Source: Firmicutes bacterium CAG:882
Lineage (GTDB): Bacteria > Bacillota > Clostridia > Lachnospirales > Lachnospiraceae
DNA length: 13,667 nucleotides
Direction: 5' to 3'
Assembly: GCA_000435595.1 (NCBI GenBank)
Contig: FR895409.1
Span: 1 to 13,667 of the forward strand
Part shown: positions 6,801 to 13,517 of the stretch, one piece after another
How positions within the stretch are numbered: the first letter of the stretch is position 1
Layout: each line of letters begins with the position of its first letter
Program-made: the position numbers and the translations under genes
The notes under the pieces: generated by a model
Database searches by the model: none
Told to the model about the DNA's origin: nothing
The model's input: only the letters and a program-made list of their open reading frames with translations

Positions 6801-8346
6801 CATCTATGATCTTAAAAATGCCAATAAGAAAGCAAGAATATCCGTAAAGCTTGTATCAGAGGCAGGTGTGGGAACCGTTGCGGCTGGTGTTGCCAAGGCC
6901 GGAGCACAGGTTATTCTGGTATCAGGCTACGATGGAGGTACCGGTGCGGCACCTAGAAGTTCAATCCATAATGCGGGACTTCCTTGGGAGCTTGGACTTG
7001 CAGAGGCTCATCAGACGCTTATCATGAACGGTCTGAGAAATAAAGTTGTTGTCGAGACTGACGGTAAGCTCATGACAGGTCGTGATGTTGCGATAGCATG
7101 TCTGTTAGGAGCTGAGGAGTTTGGCTTTGCAACGGCACCGCTTGTAACACTCGGATGCGTTATGATGAGAGTATGTAATCTTGATACATGTCCTGTGGGT
7201 GTTGCAACACAGAATCCTGAGCTCAGAAAGAGATTCACAGGTAAGCCTGAGTATGTAATGAATTTTATGCGGTTTGTTGCCGAAGAACTTCGTGAATATA
7301 TGGCAAAGCTCGGTTTCAGGACGATTGATGAGATGGTCGGAAGAACCGATATGCTTCGTCAGGCAAAGGATGGAAGCGGAGTTAAGAAAGGTAAGATTGA
7401 CCTTTCCGTAATTCTTGACAATCCTTATGCAGGCAAGGAAAAAATAGATTATCTTCATAAGAATGTATATGATTTCAAGCTTGATAAGACTCTCGATGAG
7501 AGAGTGCTCTTAAAGAAGCTTGGTCCGGCTCTTGAGAAGAAGCAGAAGAGAAGCATAGAGATAGATGTAACCAATACAGACCGTTCCTTCGGTACAATGT
7601 TCGGCTCAGAGATTACAAAGCTGTATGACGATTCACTTGACGAGGATACATTCACAATCATGTGTCGCGGTGCAGGCGGACAGAGCTTTGGAGCTTTTAT
7701 TCCAAAGGGACTTACAATGTGCCTTGAGGGAGACAGCAACGACTACTTCGGCAAGGGACTTTCCGGAGGAAAGCTTGTGGTATATCCTCCTACAGGTTCA
7801 GAGTTTAAGCAGGATGAAAACATTATTATCGGAAATGTAGCTCTCTATGGTGCGACAAGCGGCGAGGCATATATCAACGGAGTTGCCGGCGAGCGTTTCT
7901 GTGTTCGTAACTCAGGTGCAAAGGCGGTTGTAGAGGGTGTCGGCGACCATGGCTGTGAGTACATGACAGGAGGTCGCGTTGTCGTGCTTGGAAGAACCGG
8001 AAAGAACTTTGCGGCAGGTATGAGCGGAGGTATTGCGTATGTGCTTGATGAGGACAGCACTCTCTATAAGAAGATGAACAAGGAGCTTGTATCGACGGAG
8101 GAGGTAACTGACAAGTACGATGTCATTGAACTCAAGGAGATGATACAGCAGCATGTGGCATACACCAACTCAGTCAAGGGCAAGGAGATTCTTGACAACT
8201 TCGGAGATTACCTTCCTAAGTTCAAGAAGATTGTGCCTCATGACTATAAGAGAATGATGCAGAAGATTGTTCAGATGGAAGAAAAGGGACTTTCAAGCGA
8301 ACAGGCACAGATTGAAGCATTCTATGCCAACAAAGCAGCAAAGTAA
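3802..8346 (+). CDS. gltB: Glutamate synthase (NADPH) large (alpha) subunit
   Basis: Large subunit of GOGAT. It hydrolyses glutamine and channels the ammonia to 2-oxoglutarate, making glutamate with electrons supplied by the small subunit; it acts in the cytoplasm. Domains in order: class-II glutamine amidotransferase (about 21-420) with nucleophile Cys21 in DNCGIGA; a central domain (about 460-750); the FMN/synthase domain (about 830-1200) with GAMSYGSISQEAHEA near 873; and the C-terminal GXGXG beta-helix (about 1270-1450), starting near GAGGQSFGAFIPKG at 1290. Three cysteines, C1119, C1125 and C1130 (C-x5-C-x4-C, ending CPVGVATQ), are the 3Fe-4S ligands. Maturation should remove the first 20 residues to expose Cys21. 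At 1514 aa it is full length for the family. The start is ATG 3802 with AAGGAGG 8 nt upstream. It is followed after 12 nt by gltD, so the two form one operon. In Bacillus naming this would be gltA. Confidence 0.98.
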   Translation: MSNVCEMKPSIYSPDFEHDNCGIGAIVNIKGVKTHQVVENALKIVENLEHRAGKDAEGKTGDGVGILLQISHKFFSKAAKTLGINLGGEREYGVGMFFFPQDEFKRNQAKKMFEIITQKEGLEFLGWREVPTNPSVLGSKAIACMPSIWQGFIKKPARMAKGLDFDRRLYVVRRVFEQSNDNTYVASLSSRTIVYKGMFLVGQLRTFFDDLNSPDYETAIATVHSRFSTNTNPSWQRAHPNRIIVHNGEINTIRGNADKMHAREESMETKYFEGEMSKVTPIVNQEGSDSAMLDNTLEFLMMSGLELPLAVMILIPEPWMNNQSMSQKKRDFYEYHATMMEPWDGPASILFSDGDVMGAVLDRNGLRPSRYYITNDDQLILSSEVGVLDIPTSNIKVKERLRPGKMLLVDTVKGEVIDDEEIKEKYASKRPYGEWLDSNLVMLKELKIPNQKVEEYSKEERAKLQKAFGYTYEDFRTSILPMALGGTEPIAAMGADTPLAALSTKTVPLFNYFKQLFAQVTNPPIDALREKIVTSTTMYLGADGNILEETAKNCQVLRVNNPILTNTDLLKIKNMNQEGFKVAVLPIIYYKNTSMEKAIDRLFVEADRHYREGVNIFILSDRGVDENHVAIPSLLAVSAMQDYLVRTKKRTNVSVILESGEPREVHHFATLLGFGASAVNPYLALDSIRELIDLGMLDKDYYAAVDDYNKAVLSGIVKIASKMGISTIQSYQGSKIFEAIGIDRSVMDKYFTNTVSRVGGITLKDIENDINANHDRAYDPLGLQTDTTFDSAGSHKYRSGKEEHLYNPQTIHLLQLATRNGDYATFKEYSKLINEELEPVNLRGLMDFNYPEKGVPIDEVESVDSIVRRFKTGAMSYGSISQEAHEAMAIAMNTLHGKSNSGEGGEDIERLTIGPDGLNRCSAIKQVASGRFGVTSRYLVSADEIQIKMAQGAKPGEGGHLPGGKVYPWIAKTRHSTPGVGLISPPPHHDIYSIEDLAQLIYDLKNANKKARISVKLVSEAGVGTVAAGVAKAGAQVILVSGYDGGTGAAPRSSIHNAGLPWELGLAEAHQTLIMNGLRNKVVVETDGKLMTGRDVAIACLLGAEEFGFATAPLVTLGCVMMRVCNLDTCPVGVATQNPELRKRFTGKPEYVMNFMRFVAEELREYMAKLGFRTIDEMVGRTDMLRQAKDGSGVKKGKIDLSVILDNPYAGKEKIDYLHKNVYDFKLDKTLDERVLLKKLGPALEKKQKRSIEIDVTNTDRSFGTMFGSEITKLYDDSLDEDTFTIMCRGAGGQSFGAFIPKGLTMCLEGDSNDYFGKGLSGGKLVVYPPTGSEFKQDENIIIGNVALYGATSGEAYINGVAGERFCVRNSGAKAVVEGVGDHGCEYMTGGRVVVLGRTGKNFAAGMSGGIAYVLDEDSTLYKKMNKELVSTEEVTDKYDVIELKEMIQQHVAYTNSVKGKEILDNFGDYLPKFKKIVPHDYKRMMQKIVQMEEKGLSSEQAQIEAFYANKAAK

Positions 8347-8358
8347 GGAGGGAAACCC

Positions 8359-9846
8359 ATGGGAAAACCGACAGGATTTTTAGATTATGAGAGAGTTGAC
8401 AGTGAGGCTGTCAAGCCAAAGAACAGAATAAAGAATTTCAATGAGTTTCACACTCCGCTCACGGTAGAGGAGCAGAGACAGCAGGCGGCGAGATGTATGG
8501 ACTGTGGTGTTCCTTTCTGCCAGTCAGGTAAGGTGCTTAAGGGGATGGTGTCAGGCTGTCCTCTCAACAATCTTATACCTGAGTGGAATGACCTTCTCTA
8601 CAGCGGAAACCTTCACAGAGCATACAACAGACTTGCAAAGACCAGTAATTTCCCTGAATTTACCTCAAGAGTGTGTCCTGCACTTTGTGAGGCGGCATGC
8701 ACATGCGGACTTAACGGCTTGTCTGTAACAACGAAGGAGAATGAAAAGACAATTATAGAGAATGCTTTTGAGCAGGGCTATGTGGCACCTAATCCGCCTA
8801 AGGTCAGAACTGGAAAGAAGGTTGCCGTTATCGGTTCGGGTCCTTCGGGACTTGCGACGGCTGACCTGTTAAACAAGCGTGGACACAAGGTTACGGTGTA
8901 TGAGCGTGCCGACAGGGTGGGAGGACTTCTCCGCTACGGTATCCCGAACATGAAGCTTGAAAAACACATCATTGACAGAAGAATCGCAATCATGGAGGCT
9001 GACGGAATCGAGTTCATTACCAATGCGAATGTTGGCGAGAACATAAAGGCAGCAAAGATTTTAAAGGATTATGATGCGGTTGTGCTCTGCTGCGGTGCTG
9101 CAAATCCAAGAGATATAAATGCTCCGGGAAGAGATGCGCAGGGAATATACTTTGCCGTGGATTATCTGACATCGGTTACAAAGAGCCTGCTTGATTCCGA
9201 TTTTGCAGACAAGAAATATATTGACGCAAAGGGAAAGAAGGTTGTGGTAATCGGAGGAGGAGACACGGGTAATGACTGTGTGGGAACATCAATACGTCTT
9301 GGCTGTGCATCCGTTGTGCAGCTTGAGATGATGCCAAAACTTCCGGATAAGCGTGCAGAGAACAATCCATGGCCGCAGTGGCCGAGAGTCTGCAAGACGG
9401 ATTACGGTCAGGAGGAGGCCATCGCGGTATTCGGAAAGGATCCGAGACTCTACCAGACTACGGTTAAGGAGTTCGTGAAAGATAAGAACGGAAAGCTATG
9501 TAAGGTGAAGTGCGTGAAGTTAGAGTCTAAGAAGGATGAAAAGACGGGACGTATGGTGATGGCAGAGGTTGCAGGAAGCGAGTTCGAGCTTGAGGCTGAC
9601 CTTGTGCTCATTGCGGCGGGCTTCCTCGGTTCGCAGAAGTATGTCTCAGATGCCTTCGGTGTGGCACTCAATGCCAGAACCAATGTTGACACGGCACCGG
9701 GCAAGCATGCGGCAAGCGTTGATAAGGTGTTCACGGCGGGCGATATGCACAGAGGACAGTCACTGGTCGTGTGGGCAATCCGCGAGGGTCGTGATGCGGC
9801 AAAGGAAGTGGACGAGTACCTGATGGGGTATACGAATCTTCAGTGA
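8359..9846 (+). CDS. gltD: Glutamate synthase (NADPH) small (beta) subunit
   Basis: Electron-input subunit of GOGAT: it oxidises NADPH on FAD and passes electrons through iron-sulfur clusters to the large subunit. The N-terminal region has the cysteine sets CMDCGVPFC (46-54), C67, and CPALCEAACTC (106-116), which ligate 4Fe-4S clusters. GSGPSG at 159-164 is the FAD-binding Rossmann motif, and GGGDTG at 299-304 is the NADPH-binding one. The C-terminal TAGDMHRGQSLVVWAI segment completes the FAD site, as in the wider GltD/dihydropyrimidine dehydrogenase N-terminal family. At 495 aa it is full length. ATG 8359 lies 6 nt after AAGGAGGG (8345-8352), which itself overlaps the gltB stop codon, so translation is probably coupled and yields balanced subunits. 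No promoter is visible between the two genes. Confidence 0.98.
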   Translation: MGKPTGFLDYERVDSEAVKPKNRIKNFNEFHTPLTVEEQRQQAARCMDCGVPFCQSGKVLKGMVSGCPLNNLIPEWNDLLYSGNLHRAYNRLAKTSNFPEFTSRVCPALCEAACTCGLNGLSVTTKENEKTIIENAFEQGYVAPNPPKVRTGKKVAVIGSGPSGLATADLLNKRGHKVTVYERADRVGGLLRYGIPNMKLEKHIIDRRIAIMEADGIEFITNANVGENIKAAKILKDYDAVVLCCGAANPRDINAPGRDAQGIYFAVDYLTSVTKSLLDSDFADKKYIDAKGKKVVVIGGGDTGNDCVGTSIRLGCASVVQLEMMPKLPDKRAENNPWPQWPRVCKTDYGQEEAIAVFGKDPRLYQTTVKEFVKDKNGKLCKVKCVKLESKKDEKTGRMVMAEVAGSEFELEADLVLIAAGFLGSQKYVSDAFGVALNARTNVDTAPGKHAASVDKVFTAGDMHRGQSLVVWAIREGRDAAKEVDEYLMGYTNLQ

Positions 9847-9860
9847 CAGCGGATATGCCG

Positions 9861-10775
9861 TCACCGGTTGACAGAATAGTAATCTATACTTTTTAAAAAC
9901 GTAAAGCCTGCTTCTGTGTAAGCGTGAATGGCGGCTGTGTTGCTGCCTGACACCTGCAGAAGCAGCTTTTTTTGCGGAAAATCGGCGCCTACCGTGTCAA
10001 TTAAGCGCCCTGCAAACCTGTGACCGCGGTATTTCGGTGCGGTGTAGACATTGGCAATGTTTATATAGTCGCTGCACTCGACGACACTGCATCTGCTGAT
10101 GCGGGTGCTGCGGCTAAGAAGTCTGTAGGTATGAAAGCCTGAGCTTCTGTCGAGGTTTCGGATAATTCTGTACTCCGGTTTATCATTTCCCGGTTCAGCA
10201 TTTTTTGTGAGGTTATTGGCTGATACTGTGTTTACACGGCGGTCTGAAAGCTCGGCATACGGCTTTCTCGTCATAAAATGCTCGCTGTGGGAGTATGAGA
10301 AGCCGCAGCACTCCGCAAAGCTTTCGTTGCTGCCGACAAGAAGGACATTGATGTTGTCCGTATTCTGCCGGTTTGCATCGGATGAGGCTTGTATTGCTCC
10401 GCTTACGGCAGCATTTTTTTCAATGAGTGACAGTACCTGGGAAACCAGCATTCGCCCGAGCCCGTGTCTTCTGTATTCAGGTGATATGAGTACCGAGATT
10501 TCGTAAATGGCATCGCCGTCATCCTGGCAATAGCTGAAGGTGGAGCAGCAGCCGATGAGCCCGTGTGTGTGCTCGAAAAGATACAATGAGAACGCATCGG
10601 TGTCAATGAGCAGGTCTATGCCTGTGTTGTGCAGGATGGCAGGAGATGTTTCCGGGAGACTGATATTCGGTTCGTTTTCGTCGTCAAAATATGGTTCGTA
10701 ATCGTCGTTTGACGAAGCGGAGCAGTCACTTATGAAAGTCTCAATGTCTTTGATGGTTATTTTATATGAACACAT
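9861..10775 (-). CDS. Protein with two tandem GNAT acetyltransferase domains
   Basis: A 304-aa soluble protein with two GCN5-related N-acetyltransferase folds. In the first, ISVLISPEYRRHGLGRMLVS (93-112) is motif A with a perfect R-x-x-G-x-G acetyl-CoA pyrophosphate loop (R102-G107), and the domain closes with ECCGFSYS near 155-162. In the second, NVYTAPKYRGHRFAGRLID (242-260) is motif A, followed by a classical motif B, SGSNTAAIHAYTEAGF (276-291). The loop of the second domain reads RGHRFA, with Arg where the conserved Gly is expected. The substrate is unknown. About 30 acidic and Ser/Asn-rich residues near the N-terminus and a poorly conserved linker (about 172-200) separate recognised parts. 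ATG 10775 has AAAGGAA 9 nt upstream. It is convergent with gltD (14-nt gap) and divergent from pepF. Confidence is high for GNAT and low for any role. Confidence 0.85.
   Translation of the reverse strand: MCSYKITIKDIETFISDCSASSNDDYEPYFDDENEPNISLPETSPAILHNTGIDLLIDTDAFSLYLFEHTHGLIGCCSTFSYCQDDGDAIYEISVLISPEYRRHGLGRMLVSQVLSLIEKNAAVSGAIQASSDANRQNTDNINVLLVGSNESFAECCGFSYSHSEHFMTRKPYAELSDRRVNTVSANNLTKNAEPGNDKPEYRIIRNLDRSSGFHTYRLLSRSTRISRCSVVECSDYINIANVYTAPKYRGHRFAGRLIDTVGADFPQKKLLLQVSGSNTAAIHAYTEAGFTFLKSIDYYSVNR
9908..9973 (+). terminator. Possible rho-independent terminator of gltBD inside the convergent acetyltransferase gene
   Basis: CTGCTTCTG (9908-9916) is perfectly complementary to CAGAAGCAG (9957-9965). 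The second arm is followed by C and then seven T residues (9967-9973). The 40-nt loop is long for a terminator, and the whole structure lies within the 3' coding part of the opposite-strand acetyltransferase gene. The match may therefore be chance. No better terminator is visible after gltD. Confidence 0.3.
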
Positions 10776-10877
10776 TTTTATTCGTTCCTTTGTTTTTGAT
10801 AGTCTGCTTGTTTTTATATGAAATATAATGTATATTAATTATGGTAGTTATTATAATTCCAACTTAAGGAGGATGCA
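10776..10877. promoter_or_regulatory. Divergent promoter region between the GNAT gene and pepF
   Basis: This 102-nt AT-rich spacer must carry both promoters. On the plus strand, perfect TATAAT hexamers occur at 10824-10829 and 10852-10857, but neither has a good -35 at 16-18 nt. TTGATA at 10796-10801 is 22 nt from the first of them. The first gives a more reasonable leader for pepF. AAGGAGG at 10866-10872 is the pepF SD, 5 nt before its ATG. The minus-strand promoter cannot be assigned with confidence. Confidence 0.45.
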
Positions 10878-12680
10878 ATGGCAAATAAAGTTTTAAAAAG
10901 AAGCGAGACAGATAAGAAATATACATGGAGACTTGAGGACATCTATCCTGATGCAGCGGCTTGGAGAGCAGAGTATGCACAGGCTGTGAAGGTGGCAGAG
11001 GAGATAGAAAGCTACAAGGGAAGAATCGGTGAGAGCAGTGAGAATATGCTTGCTGTGTTCACACTTGAGGACAAGCTTATGAATCTTCTCGACCGTATCT
11101 ACTGCTATGCACATCAGCTTTATGACCAGGATACAGCCAATGCAGAGTCGCAGGCATTATCGGGTGAGGCGGAGAACCTCATGGTAAAAACAGGCGAAAT
11201 GACTTCTTTTGTAAATCCTGAGATGCTTACCATAGATGACACTGTTGTGGAAAAATATATGAATGAATGTGAGGGACTTAAGCTCTATGCTAAGAAGTGG
11301 GAGTACATTTCAAGAAAGAAGCCGCATGTGCTCTCACTTGACATGGAGGCTGTATTAGCTTCCGTTGATGACGTTCTCGGCGGACCTAAGAAGGTGTTCG
11401 GAATGTTCAACAATGCCGATGTGAAGTTCGGTACCATCAAGGACGAGAACGGTGAGGATGCAACCGTCACACATGGCAGATACGGTATATTTATAAGAAG
11501 CAATGACAGAAGAGTGCGTGAGGAGGCATTCCACGCTATGCACGGCGCATTCAAGAGCTTTGAGAATACAATCGCCGCCAACTATGAGTCACTCGTAAAG
11601 GGAGATATTTTTTCAGCAAAGACAAGAAAGTACAATTCAAGTATTGAGTCATATCTTTTTGACGGAAATATACCGCTTTCAGTATATGATAATCTTATTG
11701 ATACAATACATGCGGGGCTTCCGCTCATGCACCGCTATGTAAAGCTCCGCAAGAAAGCACTTGGACTTGATGAGCTTCATATGTATGATGTATATACACC
11801 TATGGTAAAAGATTTTGACATGCATATCACTTTTGATGAGGCAAAGGAGATAGTGAAGAAGGGTGTCGCACCTCTCGGTGAGGACTACATAGCACTTCTC
11901 GATAAGGGCTTCAACGGCGGCTGGATTGATGTGTACGAGAACGAGGGCAAGAGAAGCGGTGCTTACTCATGGGGACCTAACGGAGTCCATCCATATGTGC
12001 TTTTAAATCATCAGGACAACTTAGATTCCATGTTCACACTCGCACATGAGATGGGACATGCGCTTCACAGCTACAAGTCGAACTCGACGCAGCCTCTCGT
12101 ATATGCGGGCTACAGAATCTTCGTTGCCGAGGTTGCATCAACCTGTAACGAGGCACTTCTCAACTTCTATCTCATTGAGAATGCAAAGGATAAGAATGAG
12201 AAGGCATATCTTATCAATCACTTCCTTGACAGCTTCAAGGGAACTGTGTACCGTCAGACAATGTTTGCCGAGTTCGAGAAGAAGGCTCATGAGCTGGCAG
12301 AGAGCGGAAAGAGCTTGACCGCAAAGGCACTCAATGAGATGTACTATGAGCTCAACAAGCAGTACTTCGGATCTGACATGGTCGTTGATAAGGATATTGA
12401 GGTTGAGTGGGCAAGAATACCTCACTTTTATACACCATTCTATGTGTACCAGTATGCTACGGGCTTCTCGGCTGCGGTTGCTATAGCATCAATGATTCGC
12501 AAGGAGGGACAGCCTGCAGTTGACCGATACATGAAGTTCTTATCAAGCGGCGGTTCAGATTACCCGATCGAGCTGTTAAAGATTGCGGGTGTAGATATGT
12601 CAAAGCCTGATGCAATCAGGACAGGCCTCGATGTATTTGCCGGACTTCTTGACGAGCTGGAGGCGCTGCTTGCTGATTAA
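10878..12680 (+). CDS. pepF: Oligoendopeptidase F (M3B family zinc peptidase)
   Basis: Cytoplasmic metallopeptidase that cuts short peptides, contributing to peptide use and turnover. The N-terminal half (about residues 1-200) is the helical PepF N-terminal domain. The catalytic M3 domain follows, with zinc motif HEMGH at 390-394 and Glu418 (AEVAST) as third ligand. RIPHFYTPFYVYQYATG near the C-terminus is the conserved His/Tyr substrate-binding segment of the family. At 600 aa the length is exactly that expected for PepF, and there is no signal peptide. The start at ATG 10878 is fixed by AAGGAGG 5 nt upstream. It appears to be a single-gene transcript: the GNAT gene upstream is divergent and a tRNA gene with its own promoter lies downstream. 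I see no clear terminator directly after the stop. Confidence 0.96.
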   Translation: MANKVLKRSETDKKYTWRLEDIYPDAAAWRAEYAQAVKVAEEIESYKGRIGESSENMLAVFTLEDKLMNLLDRIYCYAHQLYDQDTANAESQALSGEAENLMVKTGEMTSFVNPEMLTIDDTVVEKYMNECEGLKLYAKKWEYISRKKPHVLSLDMEAVLASVDDVLGGPKKVFGMFNNADVKFGTIKDENGEDATVTHGRYGIFIRSNDRRVREEAFHAMHGAFKSFENTIAANYESLVKGDIFSAKTRKYNSSIESYLFDGNIPLSVYDNLIDTIHAGLPLMHRYVKLRKKALGLDELHMYDVYTPMVKDFDMHITFDEAKEIVKKGVAPLGEDYIALLDKGFNGGWIDVYENEGKRSGAYSWGPNGVHPYVLLNHQDNLDSMFTLAHEMGHALHSYKSNSTQPLVYAGYRIFVAEVASTCNEALLNFYLIENAKDKNEKAYLINHFLDSFKGTVYRQTMFAEFEKKAHELAESGKSLTAKALNEMYYELNKQYFGSDMVVDKDIEVEWARIPHFYTPFYVYQYATGFSAAVAIASMIRKEGQPAVDRYMKFLSSGGSDYPIELLKIAGVDMSKPDAIRTGLDVFAGLLDELEALLAD

Positions 12681-12815
12681 TTTGTGAAGGCTTATGTATG
12701 CCTGTGCCTGTAGCGTCCTGCGTGGCACGAAGTATATGCAGTACATCACACAATTACAGCAATAGTTAAAACTATTTCGTAAATTCAAAAAATATAAAAA
12801 ATTTTAAATTTAGTA

Positions 12816-12844
12816 TTGACTTTCACGAGGACATATAGTATTAT
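12816..12844 (+). promoter_or_regulatory. Promoter of tRNA-Gly
   Basis: TTGACT (12816-12821) and TATTAT (12839-12844) are separated by an ideal 17 nt, so transcription should begin about 12851, some 33 nt before the mature tRNA. It is one of the strongest sigma-A promoters in the window. The spacer and -10 box are wholly contained in a long inverted repeat described separately. Confidence 0.75.
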
Positions 12845-12865
12845 ACTAAATGTCCTTGTGAGAGT
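12819..12865. repeat. 47-bp near-perfect inverted repeat over the tRNA-Gly promoter
   Basis: Two 23-bp arms (12819-12841 and 12843-12865) around a single central base at 12842 match at 20 of 23 positions. The inner 14 bp, AGGACATATAGTAT against the complement of ATACTAAATGTCCT, differ at one position only. The left end begins inside the -35 box, and the dyad centre is inside the -10 box. Because transcription should begin at about 12851, the whole repeat is not in the RNA; it acts, if at all, as DNA. An operator for a dimeric or tetrameric regulator is the simplest reading, but no known consensus was recognised. Confidence 0.85.
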
Positions 12866-12883
12866 AATCTTACAAAGTACAAT

Positions 12884-12955
<72 letters not shown>

Positions 12956-12969
12956 TTCTTTTATTTTAT

Positions 12970-12999
12970 CCCCGGTAGAATCTACCGGGGAATTTTATT
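12970..12999 (+). terminator. Rho-independent terminator after tRNA-Gly
   Basis: CCCCGGTAGA and TCTACCGGGG (12970-12979 and 12981-12990) form a GC-rich hairpin of up to 10 bp around one central A. It is followed by the T-rich tail AATTTTATT. It lies 14 nt past the tRNA end. Read on the minus strand, the hairpin is followed by A-rich rather than T-rich sequence, so it would serve the tRNA and not the minus-strand genes to its right. Confidence 0.75.
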
Positions 13000-13261
13000 A
13001 CTTAAAAACATCTTCTATTCCAAAAACAACATATCCATTTTTTAACCCATATCCATTCATAACATAATTGATTTTATATATATACTCATCAATCTCATGG
13101 TGATGTGCAACTCCTTTATCGTCCACAACAACAAATTCTATTAAATCACCACGCTGAAAACCTCTATCATTTTTTCTGATTTCAAAATTTTTATCACCAG
13201 TAATAATTGCATTTGCAAAATCTTCTTTTATTTTTAATTTATGTCGTGTATGTTCAGCCAT
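12998..13261 (-). CDS. DUF3850 (ASCH/PUA-like) domain protein
   Basis: Small protein of 87 aa. HKLKIKEDFANAIITGDKNF followed by EIRKNDRGFQRGDLIEF is the typical DUF3850 block: a beta-strand, a helix with an F-x-x-x-x-x-G-x-K pattern, then the invariant EIRKNDR-x-F-x-x-GD signature. The fold is related to ASCH/PUA domains, which bind RNA or modified nucleotides; a binding role is known for the superfamily but not shown for this one. DUF3850 genes are frequent in phages and integrated elements. I chose ATG 13261 because AAAGGAG lies about 11 nt upstream; an in-frame ATG at 13291 would add ten residues without an SD. It follows the upstream small gene by 29 nt on the same strand, so it is likely co-transcribed. 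Confidence 0.82.
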   Translation of the reverse strand: MAEHTRHKLKIKEDFANAIITGDKNFEIRKNDRGFQRGDLIEFVVVDDKGVAHHHEIDEYIYKINYVMNGYGLKNGYVVFGIEDVFK

Positions 13262-13290
13262 CTTAAAATCATCTCCTTTAACACTTATCA

Positions 13291-13512
13291 TTATTGAAAT
13301 GGCAATTCTACATCATCATAATCAACAACACAATTATTTAACTCCTGAATCAAATCATTACAGCCTTGAATATCTTTTACAGCTTTATAAAAAGCAGGAT
13401 CATCACCGTTTTTAAATGCAAAAACAAGCGCATCTGAAAGACTATGTACATGCTCATGCAACAAAGAAACAACAATATCTTTCTGTCTTTCTGTAATTTT
13501 AAAATTTTCCAC
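13291..13512 (-). CDS. Small protein of unknown function between integrase and DUF3850 gene
   Basis: A 73-aa product with a GTG start that I do not recognise. GAGG sits 8 nt before the GTG, overlapping the last codons of the integrase gene; an ATG two bases upstream is in another frame that gives a shorter product. The sequence looks helical: KITERQKDIVVSLLHEHVHSL at the start, then ALVFAFKNGDDPAFYKAVKD, then an acidic tail ending DYDDVELPFQ. There is no membrane segment, HTH motif or cysteine pair. The gap to the integrase stop is 5 nt, so it is almost certainly in the same transcript. Its position beside an integrase is compatible with an accessory role in the element, but nothing in the sequence proves that. 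Confidence 0.65.
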   Translation of the reverse strand: MENFKITERQKDIVVSLLHEHVHSLSDALVFAFKNGDDPAFYKAVKDIQGCNDLIQELNNCVVDYDDVELPFQ

Positions 13513-13517
13513 ATTAA

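Noticed and set aside
10207..10506. A 99-codon plus-strand frame inside the acetyltransferase gene
   Set aside because: It is antisense to clear GNAT motifs and has low-complexity Ser/Arg content typical of a shadow frame.
12704..12728. A terminator for pepF (GTGCC/GGCAC hairpin)
   Set aside because: The stem is only 5 bp with a 15-nt loop and no T tract follows.
12757..12775. A small dyad AATAGTT/AACTATT between pepF and the tRNA
   Set aside because: It is short, AT-only except for one pair, and not placed at a recognisable promoter or terminator; likely chance in AT-rich DNA.
12600..12788. A 62-codon minus-strand frame over the end of pepF
   Set aside because: No SD, no recognisable family, and it lies mostly in the shadow of a certain gene and AT-rich spacer.
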